A stretch of 31,812 nucleotides of DNA from CAIWHR01 sp039915505 (GTDB lineage: Bacteria; Pseudomonadota; Gammaproteobacteria; Burkholderiales; Casimicrobiaceae), in the NCBI GenBank assembly GCA_039915505.1, contig JBDSND010000169.1:1-31812 (forward strand), given 5' to 3'. The notes under the pieces are model-generated. The model saw only the letters and a program-made list of their open reading frames with translations, searched no databases and was not told the origin of the DNA. Numbering within the stretch: the first letter of the stretch is position 1; each line of letters opens with the position of its first letter. The position numbers and the translations under genes are program-made. Shown here one piece after another: positions 6,928 to 15,304 of this stretch.

Positions 6928-9315
6928 ATGGACATGCCTGCGGAGCAGCGCCACAAAGGTCATGCCCACCACGGACACGATGGAGGTGACGCCGGGCCGG
7001 GCACGACAAGCGCCGTGAAGGACCCGGTGTGCGGCATGGGCGTGACGACGGCATCGCAACACCACCTGGAGCATGGCGGCAGTCCGTACTACTTCTGCAG
7101 CGCCAAGTGCAAATCGAAGTTCGAGGCCTCGCCCGAAAAGTACACGAGCGCGCTGGAACCGGCGACTCCGTCGCCACCCGAGGCCGCGAAGGCCGGCACC
7201 ATCTACACCTGCCCGATGCACCCGGAGATCCGCCAGGATCACCCCGGCAACTGTCCCAAGTGCGGCATGATGCTCGAACCGGAGATGCCGACGCTGGAAG
7301 AGGGCGAAAACCCCGAACTCGCCGACTTCAGCCGCCGCTTCTGGTGGACCTTGCCCTTCACCGTGGTGGTCGTGGCCTTGGCCATGGCCGGTCACGGCCT
7401 TTCGATGTTCCAAGATCTGTTCGGCAGCGTGGGCCAGAACTGGGCCGAACTCGTGCTGACGCTGCCCGTCGCGCTGTGGGCCGGCTGGCCTTTCTACAAG
7501 CGCGCCGCGCAGTCGGTCATTAACCGCAGTCCGAACATGTGGACGCTGATCGGCCTGGGCACCGGTGTGGCCTTCGTCTACAGCGTCGTCGCCACCGTGG
7601 CGCCGCAGGTCTTCCCCTCGACTTTCGTCATCGACGGCCGCGTGGCCGTGTACTTCGAGGCCGCCGCCGCGATCATCTCGCTGACGCTTTTCGGCCAGAT
7701 CCTGGAATTGAGGGCGCGCTCGCAGACCTCGGCCGCGATCAAGTCGCTGCTCGGCCTGGCGCCCAAGACCGCGCGTCGCATCAATACCGACGGCAGCGAG
7801 GAGGACGTGCCTCTGTCGCATGTTCACGAAGGCGACCAGCTGCGAGTGCGCCCCGGCGAAAAGGTGCCGGTCGACGGTGTTGTGGTCGAGGGCAGCAGCG
7901 CGCTCGACGAATCGATGCTGACCGGCGAGCCGCTGCCGGTGACCAAGCGACCCGGCGACAAGCTGATCGGCGCTACCATGAACACCAGCGGCGCGCTGGT
8001 AATGCGCTCGGAGCATGTCGGCTCTGCCACGGTGCTGTCGCAGATCGTGCAGATGGTGGCGCAGGCCCAGCGCACGCGCGCGCCGATGCAGCGCATGGCC
8101 GACGTGGTTGCCGGCTACTTCGTCGTCACCGTGGTGTCGGTCGCGCTGCTGACTTTCTTCGCCTGGGGCTTGTTCGGACCGCAACCGAGCTGGGTCTTCG
8201 GCCTGATCAACGCCGTGTCGGTGCTGATCATCGCCTGCCCCTGCGCGTTGGGTCTGGCTACGCCGATGTCGATCATGGTGGCCACCGGCAAGGGGGCGAC
8301 GAACGGCGTGCTGTTCCGCGACGCCGCGGCGATCGAGAACCTGCGCAAGGTCGACACCCTGATCGTCGATAAAACCGGTACGCTGACCGAAGGTCGCCCG
8401 ACCTTCGAGCGGGCTGTTCCGACCAAGGATTTCGACGAGCAGGAGGTGCTGCGCCTGGCGGCCAGCCTGGATCAGGGCAGCGAGCACCCGCTGGCGGCGG
8501 CCATCGTCGCAGCGGCGAAGGGTCAGGACTTGAAGCTGTCGAAGCCGGACGCGTTCGATTCCGAATCGGGCATCGGCGTGCGCGGCACCGTTGACGGCAA
8601 GTCGCTGGCATTGGGCAACACGGCGTTGATGGACCAGCTTGGTGTGGCCGTCGAGAACTTGAAGGCCGAGGCCGAGGAACTGCGGAGCCAGGGCGCCAGC
8701 GTGATGCACCTCGCGGTCAACGGCAAGCTGGCGGGACTGCTTGCGGTGTCCGACCCCATCAAAGCCACGACGCCCGATGCACTGAAGACGCTACGCGATG
8801 CCGGGCTGCGCGTGGTGATGGCCACCGGCGACGGCTTGACGACGGCCACCGCGGTTGGCAAGCGCCTGGGCATCGACGAAGTGCACGGCGAAGTCAAGCC
8901 GGCCGACAAGCTGAAGCTCGTCGAGAAGCTACAGACCGAGGGCCACGTCGTCGCCATGGCCGGTGACGGCATCAATGACGCACCGGCACTGGCTCGGGCC
9001 GATGTCGGCATCGCCATGGGTACCGGCACCGATGTGGCGATGAACAGTGCCCAGCTCACCCTGATAAAGGGCGACCTGCGCGGCATCGCGACCGCGCGGG
9101 CGCTGTCGGTGGCGACGGTGGCCAACATGAAGCAGAACCTGGCGTTCGCCTTCGTCTACAACGCACTTGGCGTGCCGCTGGCCGCCGGTGTGCTGTACGC
9201 GTTCACCGGCTGGCTGCTGTCACCGATGATCGCCGCGCTGGCGATGAGCCTCAGCTCGGCGTCGGTGATTACGAATGCCCTGCGCCTGCGCAGCCGGGAT
9301 CTGCGGGCGAACTGA
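6928..9315 (+). CDS. copA: Cu+-exporting P1B-type ATPase with N-terminal YHS domain
   Basis: A 795-residue membrane pump for copper(I) export. The start at 6928 follows TAGGAG by seven bases; an in-frame upstream extension lacks family similarity. Domain order: a His-rich tail (HKGHAHHGHDGG); a YHS domain at about 30-72 (KDPVCGM, YYFCSAKCK); a heavy-metal-binding domain at about 93-118 (YTCPMHPE, CPKCGM); a transmembrane core with TGEP at 332; the CPC metal site at 437-439; phosphorylation motif DKTGTLT at 481; HP at 520-521; hinge GDGINDAP at 679; and the MSLSS helix near 773. CPC with the downstream YN and MxxSS elements marks the Cu+ subclass. It has a YHS/HMBD front in place of CxxC MBDs. 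It lies upstream of nirK and probably guards against copper or supplies periplasmic copper for NirK maturation. Confidence 0.93.
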   Translation: MDMPAEQRHKGHAHHGHDGGDAGPGTTSAVKDPVCGMGVTTASQHHLEHGGSPYYFCSAKCKSKFEASPEKYTSALEPATPSPPEAAKAGTIYTCPMHPEIRQDHPGNCPKCGMMLEPEMPTLEEGENPELADFSRRFWWTLPFTVVVVALAMAGHGLSMFQDLFGSVGQNWAELVLTLPVALWAGWPFYKRAAQSVINRSPNMWTLIGLGTGVAFVYSVVATVAPQVFPSTFVIDGRVAVYFEAAAAIISLTLFGQILELRARSQTSAAIKSLLGLAPKTARRINTDGSEEDVPLSHVHEGDQLRVRPGEKVPVDGVVVEGSSALDESMLTGEPLPVTKRPGDKLIGATMNTSGALVMRSEHVGSATVLSQIVQMVAQAQRTRAPMQRMADVVAGYFVVTVVSVALLTFFAWGLFGPQPSWVFGLINAVSVLIIACPCALGLATPMSIMVATGKGATNGVLFRDAAAIENLRKVDTLIVDKTGTLTEGRPTFERAVPTKDFDEQEVLRLAASLDQGSEHPLAAAIVAAAKGQDLKLSKPDAFDSESGIGVRGTVDGKSLALGNTALMDQLGVAVENLKAEAEELRSQGASVMHLAVNGKLAGLLAVSDPIKATTPDALKTLRDAGLRVVMATGDGLTTATAVGKRLGIDEVHGEVKPADKLKLVEKLQTEGHVVAMAGDGINDAPALARADVGIAMGTGTDVAMNSAQLTLIKGDLRGIATARALSVATVANMKQNLAFAFVYNALGVPLAAGVLYAFTGWLLSPMIAALAMSLSSASVITNALRLRSRDLRAN

Positions 9316-9433
9316 CCGGGCGCCCCGTCAATGGACATCGTTGCACACGGTCGACACTGCAAGCACGCGCCGAGCTTGCCGTTGCCGTCGTGCGGCCTGT
9401 TGTTATCGCCGACTACCCTTCGAGAGGTAAGAC

Positions 9434-10957
9434 GTGAACCGCCACATACCCACCCTCAGTCTTGCTTTCATCGCGACCGCCACCATGGTCGCATGCGATC
9501 GCGTGGATCCTAGCGCGGTCGACCACGCCAAGGCGGCCGCGGCGCCGGCGACCACCGGCGGCTCGAAGCGAGGCGACCTCGGTCCACCGCAAGGCGAGCC
9601 GATCAAGGCCTTGCTGACGAGCCCGCCGATGGTTCCGCCTGCCACCGGCAGGACCGCGCCCGCCAAGGTCATCGTCGAGCTGGAAGTGATCGAGAAGGAA
9701 ATGCCGATCTCGGAAGGCGTCAGCTACATGTTTTGGACGTTCGGCGGGACTGTGCCCGGCAGCTTCATTCGCGTCCGTCAGGGTGACACGGTGGAGTTTC
9801 ACCTCAAGAACTCGCCCGACTCGAAGATGCCGCACAACATCGACCTCCACGGCGTCACGGGCCCCGGCGGCGGCGCTGCGTCGAGCTTCACGGCGCCGGG
9901 CCACGCGTCCCGCTTCACTTTCAAGGCGTTGAATGCGGGCATCTTCGTCTATCACTGCGCGACCGCGCCGGTGGGCATGCACATCGCCAACGGCATGTAT
10001 GGCTTGATTCTGGTCGAGCCGCCGCAAGGTCTGCCCAAGGTCGACCGCGAGTACTACGTGATGCAGGGCGATTTCTACACGACCGGCAAGTACCGCGAAA
10101 AGGGATTGCAGGGATTCAATATGGAACACGCGATCGACGAGAAGCCGACGTACGTACTCTTCAACGGCAGCGAGGGTGCGCTAACCGGCGACAAGGCGCT
10201 GCAGGCCAAGACGGGCGAGAGCGTGCGTCTTTACGTCGGTAATGGAGGTCCGAACCTCGTGTCGAGCTTCCATCTCATCGGCGAGATCTTCGACAAGGTG
10301 TGGTTCGAGGGCGGCAGCCACTTTCAGGAGAATGTGCAGACGACGCTCATTCCCGCCGGAGGCGCCGCAATGATGGAGTTCCACGTCGAAGTGCCCGGCA
10401 GCTACGTGCTCGTCGACCACAGCATCTTCCGCGCGTTCAACAAGGGTGCGCTCGCCATTCTCAAGGCCGAGGGACCGGAAGTGAAAGCCATCTATTCGGG
10501 CAAGGAGGTCGACGAGACGTACCTCGGCGATCGCGCAGGCTCGAATCTCGCGGCCGTGGCGGTGGCGGCCAGTGCGGCGAGCAAGGGGGAACTCACTGTG
10601 GACGAGCAGGTCAAGGCCGGCCAGGCGCTGTTCGCCGGAACCTGCTCGACGTGTCACCAGGCAAACGGTCAGGGACTGCCCGGCGTATTCCCGCCGCTTG
10701 CCAAATCCGACTACTTCGCGAAGGACCCGATCCGCATGGTTGACGCCGCGCTGCACGGACTGTCCGGACCAGTGACGGTAAACGGCCAGGCCTTCAACTC
10801 GGTTATGCCGCCGATGAGTCAGCTCACCGACGATGCGATCGCCAATATCGCCACATTCGTGCTCAACAGCTGGGACAATGCAGGCGGCCACGTGACCAAG
10901 GAACAGGTTGCGAAGCGTCGCAAGGATCCCACGGCGTCCACGGTGGCTGCAAAGTAG
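9434..10957 (+). CDS. nirK: copper nitrite reductase fused to cytochrome c (three-domain NirK)
   Basis: A 507-residue periplasmic enzyme reducing nitrite to nitric oxide. GTG start at 9434 behind GAGAGG. The leader ends in MVAC, so it may be lipid-anchored. Type 1 copper ligands: H134, C175, H183 and M188 (YHCATAPVGMHIANGM, the short class II spacing). Type 2 ligands: H139, H174 and H329. Catalytic Asp137 and His280 are present. A C-terminal cytochrome c domain follows from about residue 388, with CSTCH at 404-408 and the likely axial Met in VMPPM at 458. This matches the Ralstonia pickettii-type tethered enzyme, in which the haem domain donates electrons to type 1 copper. No convincing FNR/NNR box was found in the 118 bases upstream. 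Confidence 0.95.
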   Translation: MNRHIPTLSLAFIATATMVACDRVDPSAVDHAKAAAAPATTGGSKRGDLGPPQGEPIKALLTSPPMVPPATGRTAPAKVIVELEVIEKEMPISEGVSYMFWTFGGTVPGSFIRVRQGDTVEFHLKNSPDSKMPHNIDLHGVTGPGGGAASSFTAPGHASRFTFKALNAGIFVYHCATAPVGMHIANGMYGLILVEPPQGLPKVDREYYVMQGDFYTTGKYREKGLQGFNMEHAIDEKPTYVLFNGSEGALTGDKALQAKTGESVRLYVGNGGPNLVSSFHLIGEIFDKVWFEGGSHFQENVQTTLIPAGGAAMMEFHVEVPGSYVLVDHSIFRAFNKGALAILKAEGPEVKAIYSGKEVDETYLGDRAGSNLAAVAVAASAASKGELTVDEQVKAGQALFAGTCSTCHQANGQGLPGVFPPLAKSDYFAKDPIRMVDAALHGLSGPVTVNGQAFNSVMPPMSQLTDDAIANIATFVLNSWDNAGGHVTKEQVAKRRKDPTASTVAAK

Positions 10958-10967
10958 GCTGCGGGCC

Positions 10968-11738
10968 ATGCGGGTCCATCTACTTCTGGCCTGTCTGCTG
11001 CCGTTCGCCGCGATCGCCGACGATGGAGGAGGCTACGTGCGTATCCCCCCCGGTGAATTCGTCACGGCGCTGCAATACGAGGACGCGCGCGGGCCGGCAA
11101 GGATCCCGGCCTTTCAAATGATGGCGCGGCCCGTCACCAACGCCGAGTTCCTGGCCTTCGTCACTCGGCATCCGAAATGGCGGCGCGAACGTGTGGCGGC
11201 GGTGTTCGCGGGCACCGGGTACCTCGCGCACTGGAAGGAACCGCTTCGCCTCGCCGCCGGTTCCCAGGGCTCGCAGCCGGTGACGCAGGTGAGTTGGTTT
11301 GCCGCGACCGCATATTGCGAAGCGCAGGGCGCGCGCCTGCCGCAATGGCTCGAATGGGAGTACGCGGCCGCGGCAGACGCCACCCGTCGTGATGCGCGGC
11401 GCGACCCCGCGTGGCGCGCGCGCATTCTCCAGTGGTATGCGCAGCCCGCGTCGCATGCGCTGCCGGCGGCGGGCGCCGGTGCGCCTAACGTGTACGGCTT
11501 GCGCAGCCTGCACGGCGTGGTGTGGGAGTGGACCGAGGATTACTCGGCGCTCCTGGTGAGCGCCGACAATCGATCCCAGGGCGATCCCGATCGGGCACGC
11601 TTCTGCGGCGCCGGTGCGCTTTCGGTTTCCGATCGCGAGCAGTACGCGGTAATGATGCGCGTCGCTTTGCTGTCGTCACTCGATGGCAGCGACTCGACCA
11701 AAAGTTTGGGTTTTCGTTGCGTGCGGGAGTTGCCATGA
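10968..11738 (+). CDS. nirV: NirV-like formylglycine-generating-enzyme-family protein
   Basis: A 256-residue exported protein of the FGE-sulfatase (SUMF1-like) fold. The start at 10968 gives a signal peptide (MRVHLLLACLLPFAAIADD). An in-frame start at 10908 overlaps nirK and lacks one. Family marks: YVRIPPGEF, AFQMMARPVTNAEFLAFV, QPVTQVSWFAATAYCEAQGARLPQWLEWEYAA, GVVWEWTEDY and the ending SLGFRCV. It begins ten bases after the nirK stop, the classic nirK-nirV arrangement. NirV is thought to help mature or support NirK, but its exact role is unsettled. Its stop overlaps the sco start (ATGA). Confidence 0.88.
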   Translation: MRVHLLLACLLPFAAIADDGGGYVRIPPGEFVTALQYEDARGPARIPAFQMMARPVTNAEFLAFVTRHPKWRRERVAAVFAGTGYLAHWKEPLRLAAGSQGSQPVTQVSWFAATAYCEAQGARLPQWLEWEYAAAADATRRDARRDPAWRARILQWYAQPASHALPAAGAGAPNVYGLRSLHGVVWEWTEDYSALLVSADNRSQGDPDRARFCGAGALSVSDREQYAVMMRVALLSSLDGSDSTKSLGFRCVRELP

Positions 11739-12316
11739 AAGTACTGAGCATGTGCGTCTTCGCGGTGGCGATGTCGGCGATGCCTCCGGCCAATGCTTCG
11801 CCAGAGCCGCCCCTGCCGGCCGATTCGGTATACCAGGCGAGCATCGAGCTCACCGACGCGCAGTCCCGTCATTTCGCGTGGGGCGAGAAGCGCGGGCAGC
11901 CCCAGCTCGTGTCGATGTTCTACACCTCCTGCACGTTCTCCTGCCCGATGCTTGTCGAAGCTGCCAAGGTCGTCCGGCAGAGCCTTACGGCCGATGAGCG
12001 CGCCCGGCTTGGCGTGACGCTGATCAGTCTCGACCCCAAGCGCGATAGTCCCCAGGTCCTCGCACGGATGCAGAAGGCGCGAAGCATCGACGAGGTGAAT
12101 TGGACGATCGCGCGACCCGCCCCGCGCGACGTGCGCAAAATTGCCGGACTCCTTGGCGTCCGCTATCGCGTTCTCGCTGGTGGCGATTTCAACCATACGA
12201 GCGTGCTGGTACTTCTTGATGCGGATGGCCGCGTCGTCGCGCGCACGGAGGAATTGGGCGGCGCGCCCGATCCGAAGTTTCTCGCCGCGCTCCGAGGATC
12301 GCTTGCCGCGCACTGA
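11735..12316 (+). CDS. SCO1/SenC/PrrC-family copper chaperone
   Basis: A 193-residue thioredoxin-fold protein with a signal peptide (residues 1-21). The copper-binding CxxxC is at C66-C70 in YTSCTFSCPM, and the conserved distal histidine is H154 in DFNHTSVLVLLD. SCO proteins deliver copper to cytochrome oxidase CuA sites, and related ones supply other periplasmic copper enzymes. The gene overlaps nirV by four bases, so it is co-translated with the nitrite reductase operon. A role in loading NirK copper sites is a reasonable inference from this context. Confidence 0.9.
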   Translation: MKVLSMCVFAVAMSAMPPANASPEPPLPADSVYQASIELTDAQSRHFAWGEKRGQPQLVSMFYTSCTFSCPMLVEAAKVVRQSLTADERARLGVTLISLDPKRDSPQVLARMQKARSIDEVNWTIARPAPRDVRKIAGLLGVRYRVLAGGDFNHTSVLVLLDADGRVVARTEELGGAPDPKFLAALRGSLAAH

Positions 12317-12691
12317 CCCCTTTACTCCGGATGGATATGTCGAGGGCGGTGAAGATAGGTTGGCGGCGAAGGATTGAAAACGTGGCGAGCTTGATATGGC
12401 GATTTCTCCGCGCGAGGACGCGGAGCACCAGCGCATCACCCTCAGAATCCTCTCCGCCGGAGTGAATCTGCGCCGCTGCCTATCGCTCCGACCTCGGTCC
12501 GCCCCTGGTGCCTATCGCGCGACCTTGGTGAAAACCTTGCGGAAGAAACGCGCAACTGCGCCGAACGTTGGTCTTGTCGCAAACGGGACGCGGCGCTTGC
12601 CGTCGAGGCGCGCACCGCTACGCTTTGCGCGCCGACTCGAATGCCATCCGCGAGTGCGCTCCACGCCTTGCCGGTCACCGCGTCTCCATTG
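12317..12691. other. gene-free stretch downstream of sco
   Basis: No frame here carries recognisable protein similarity, a ribosome-binding site or a hairpin with a T-tract. It lies between the sco stop and a decayed dehydrogenase fragment, so it may be degenerate coding DNA. Confidence 0.4.
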
Positions 12692-12856
12692 CTATCTCGT
12701 CACGCAGTAGGGTTCCTCTGCCACGGGCAGACCTTCGGTGTTTTCGCGCAGGATCGAGTGGTCGATCGATGCCGGCCCAAAGCATCGCAGCGGCCCACGA
12801 ACGCCGGGATACAGGTTGATCAAGCGCACGTTCGCCTTCGCCAATGACTCGGCAGG
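12692..12856 (-). pseudogene. isocitrate/isopropylmalate dehydrogenase-family fragment
   Basis: The minus strand reads ESLAKANVRLINLYPGVRGP, then LRCFGPASIDHSILRENTEGLPV and a stop at 12692. The pattern (x)LxANVRxxxxYPGVRxPL...IDxxIxRENTEG is the substrate-binding region shared by isocitrate, 3-isopropylmalate and tartrate dehydrogenases, including the RENTEG motif. Both the N-terminal NAD-binding part and everything after RENTEG are missing, and a stop codon (12857-12859) lies just upstream in frame. It ends close to the 50-base tandem repeats at 12874, so the repeat or a linked rearrangement probably truncated it. Confidence 0.6.
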
Positions 12857-12873
12857 CTACGTCCCGCAGCTTC

Positions 12874-12973
12874 CTCCCGTCGCCGCCAGAAGTCGAGTCT
12901 GACCCCAATTAATGAGTCTGACCCTCCCGTCGCCGCCAGAAATCGAGTCTGACCCCAATTACTGAGTCTGACC
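12874..12973 (-). repeat. two tandem copies of a 50-base GGGTCAGACTC repeat
   Basis: Copies at 12874-12923 and 12924-12973 differ at only two positions by my count. Each contains CGCCGCCAGAA, then TCGAGTCTGACCCCAATTA, then TGAGTCTGACC; on the minus strand this is GGGTCAGACTC spaced by AATTGG. A further partial unit follows (CCCCAACTACC). The set starts 26 bases downstream of the aroQ stop and abuts the dead dehydrogenase fragment. It belongs to the same motif family as 6395-6427. No transposase is present in the window. Confidence 0.8.
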
Positions 12974-12998
12974 CCAACTACCGGTAAATACGCGCCGC

Positions 12999-13445
12999 TC
13001 ACCCGGGCCCGTCGGCGGCCAGCAGCTCCTCGACTGTCTGCACGGCCACGACGTAGCCCTTGGCACCGAGTCCGGCGATCACCGCGGTGGCGACCCTGGA
13101 CACCAGCGAGCGATGATAGAGCTCCTCGCGGCGATGGATGTTGCTGATGTGGACTTCGATGATAGGGCCGGGAAACATCTTCAGGGCGTCGAGGATCGCG
13201 ATCGAGGTGAACGAATAGCCGGCGGGATTGATGACGATCGCGGCGCCGCGGTCGATGGCCTCGTGGACGCTGTCGATCAGCTCGCCTTCCAGATTCGTCT
13301 GGCGGAATTCGATGGGACGCTTCCCGGCCGCATCGCGGCATAGCGATTCGACCTGGGCGAGCGTCGTGCTGCCGTAGATGCCGGGTTCACGGGTGCCCAG
13401 CCGGTTGAGATTCGGGCCATTGAGTATGTAGATCGGCTTGGTCAT
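12999..13445 (-). CDS. aroQ: type II 3-dehydroquinate dehydratase
   Basis: A 148-residue dodecameric-type dehydroquinase converting 3-dehydroquinate to 3-dehydroshikimate. Visible active-site elements are NGPNLNRLGTREPGIYG (Arg19, Tyr24), INPAGYSFTS (Asn73), EVHISNIHRRE (Glu97, His99) and TNLEGELID. AAGGAT precedes the ATG at 13445. The gene is the last of a minus-strand set with a TRAP transporter, 15 bases after dctM. This suggests a catabolic role with an imported quinate/shikimate-type compound rather than housekeeping biosynthesis, although the enzyme itself cannot tell the two apart. Confidence 0.93.
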   Translation of the reverse strand: MTKPIYILNGPNLNRLGTREPGIYGSTTLAQVESLCRDAAGKRPIEFRQTNLEGELIDSVHEAIDRGAAIVINPAGYSFTSIAILDALKMFPGPIIEVHISNIHRREELYHRSLVSRVATAVIAGLGAKGYVVAVQTVEELLAADGPG

Positions 13446-13460
13446 TCAGGATCCTTGGTG

Positions 13461-14762
13461 TCATCCCTTGTAGCCCATGATGCGCGGGAGCCAAAGCACA
13501 ATGTCGGGGACGAACGTGATCAGCGCCAGGACCACCATGGCCGCGGCGATGAACGGAGCGGACTCGCGCACGATGGCGACCAGCGGCTGCTTGGTCATGT
13601 TGGCCACGATGAAGAGCAGCAACCCGAACGGCGGAGTGAGCAGTCCGATCATGATGTTCACCACCACCACCACGCCGAAATGCACCACGTCGATACCGAG
13701 CGCCTTCGCGGTCGGAATGAAAATGGGAACGATGATCAGGAGGATGGTGGTGCCTTCCAGCAGGCATCCCAGCGCGATGAGGATCGCGTTGACCATGAGC
13801 AGGAAGCCGATCTGGGTGAGATGGAAGCTCCCCACGAACGCAGCGACCGACGCCGGCACGTTCTCGATGGTCACGACGTAGTTGAACACCAGCGCGCCGG
13901 CGATGAGCATCCCAACCGACGTCGTCGCGCGCGCGCTCGACAGCAGCACGTCGTAGAGCTGCCGCAGGGTCATGGCCCGGTAGATGAGGGTTGCCGCCAG
14001 CAATGCGTAGGCGGCCGCCGCAGCGGCACCCTCGGTCGGGGTCATGACGCCGCCGTAGATGCCGACCAGCAGGATCACCGGGAGCATCAGCGCCGGGAAT
14101 GCACTGGCGGCGGCACGAGGTATGTCGCGCCATGGCACCGGCGGCTCGACCGGGTAATTACGCCGGCGTGCGATAAAGCCGTTCATGGCCATGAAGGCGA
14201 TGCCAAGCATCAGGCCGGGGACGACGCCTGCAAGGAACAGGAAGCCGATCGATGCGTCCGAGACCAGGGCGTAGATGACCATCGGGATCGAAGGCGGGAT
14301 GATCGGCCCGATGATGGCGGCCGATGCCGTGATCGCCGCGGCATACGAGACGGGATACTTGCCGTCGCGCGTCATCATGCCGATGATGATCCTGCCGATG
14401 CCGACCGCATCGGCAATCGCCGAGCCTGACATGCCCGCGAAGATCACGTTTGATACGACATTGACGTGCCCGAGCCCGCCGCGGAAGCGACCGACTAGCA
14501 CCAGGCAGAACCTGAGGAGCCGGTCGGTGAGGCTGCCGGTGTTCATCAGGTCCGCGGCGAGGATGAATAGCGGCACGGCCAGCAGGACGTAGCTGTTGTA
14601 GAGCCCGTTGAGTATCTGCTCCGCCGCCGTGCCGGGATCGAGGTGCGCCACCATGAGGTAGAGGATCGATGCACCGATCATCGCCAAGCCGATGGGGAGT
14701 CCGATGGCCGCCAGCGTTACCAGCACGACGATGCACAACGCAAAGGGCGACAGGCCCATCAT
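13461..14762 (-). CDS. TRAP transporter large permease, DctM family
   Basis: A 433-residue protein with about 12 hydrophobic helices, the ion-coupled membrane engine of a tripartite ATP-independent periplasmic transporter. Family marks include PIGLAMIGAS near the start, VPLFILAADLMNTG, GHVNVVSNVIFAGMSGSAIADA and IIGPIIPPSIPMVIY. The ATG at 14762 overlaps the dctQ stop (ATGA); a much longer in-frame extension to 15137 is a shadow over dctQ. Confidence 0.93.
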   Translation of the reverse strand: MMGLSPFALCIVVLVTLAAIGLPIGLAMIGASILYLMVAHLDPGTAAEQILNGLYNSYVLLAVPLFILAADLMNTGSLTDRLLRFCLVLVGRFRGGLGHVNVVSNVIFAGMSGSAIADAVGIGRIIIGMMTRDGKYPVSYAAAITASAAIIGPIIPPSIPMVIYALVSDASIGFLFLAGVVPGLMLGIAFMAMNGFIARRRNYPVEPPVPWRDIPRAAASAFPALMLPVILLVGIYGGVMTPTEGAAAAAAYALLAATLIYRAMTLRQLYDVLLSSARATTSVGMLIAGALVFNYVVTIENVPASVAAFVGSFHLTQIGFLLMVNAILIALGCLLEGTTILLIIVPIFIPTAKALGIDVVHFGVVVVVNIMIGLLTPPFGLLLFIVANMTKQPLVAIVRESAPFIAAAMVVLALITFVPDIVLWLPRIMGYKG

Positions 14763-15289
14763 GACGGGCCTTCGTCGGACGCCGTGGCCTCGCCGGCTGG
14801 CACACCGCGTGCAGCCAGCCACACGAGGCGGGCCTGGCGAGCGATGACCGCGACCGCGAAGACGAGGTAGATCGCGTACAGAAAGTCGAAGCGCATGTGC
14901 AGGTATGCGGAGTGCTCGCGCTTCATGAACACGACGTACCGCCATGTCGCCGGCAGCGATAGCACGATGAGGACGATCAGTGCCAGACCGGCGATTACCG
15001 TGAACGCCCGCCGCACCGTGGGCGAAACCACGTTGAAGAGGATGTCGAAGCGGACCTCGTCGCGGTCCGCCACGATGAACGACGCGCCCCACAGCACCAC
15101 CCACGTCCAGCAGAGCACGGTGACTTCCTCGGTCCACCCCAGGGGCTGGTTGAGCACGTACCGGAAGACGATCTGCAAGAGGAACGAGACGAACATCGTC
15201 GCGATCAGCGCGACCGCGACGTTCTCGGCGCGACGCCGCAGCCAGCCGACGAGGTGCGGCTCGCCGGGCGGCGAGGGGCTTCCGGCCAT
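14759..15289 (-). CDS. TRAP transporter small permease, DctQ family
   Basis: A 176-residue four-helix membrane protein that pairs with DctM. The stretch LQIVFRYVLNQPLGWTEE is the DctQ hallmark (FRYV-x-x-x-P-L-x-W-x-E-E). The ATG at 15289 is preferred over upstream GTG/TTG codons. It starts 15 bases after the receptor stop and overlaps dctM by four bases, so the three transporter genes form one unit. Confidence 0.9.
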   Translation of the reverse strand: MAGSPSPPGEPHLVGWLRRRAENVAVALIATMFVSFLLQIVFRYVLNQPLGWTEEVTVLCWTWVVLWGASFIVADRDEVRFDILFNVVSPTVRRAFTVIAGLALIVLIVLSLPATWRYVVFMKREHSAYLHMRFDFLYAIYLVFAVAVIARQARLVWLAARGVPAGEATASDEGPS

Positions 15290-15304
15290 CACCAACCGGC
15301 CCGG

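Noticed and set aside
6748..8709. 653-codon open frame on the minus strand
   Set aside because: It lies antisense to copA, has His/Arg-rich low-complexity composition typical of GC-rich shadow frames and has no recognisable domain.
9316..9433. FNR/NNR box (TTGAT-N4-ATCAA) upstream of nirK
   Set aside because: No acceptable match is visible in the intergenic region; a distant or non-canonical site cannot be excluded.
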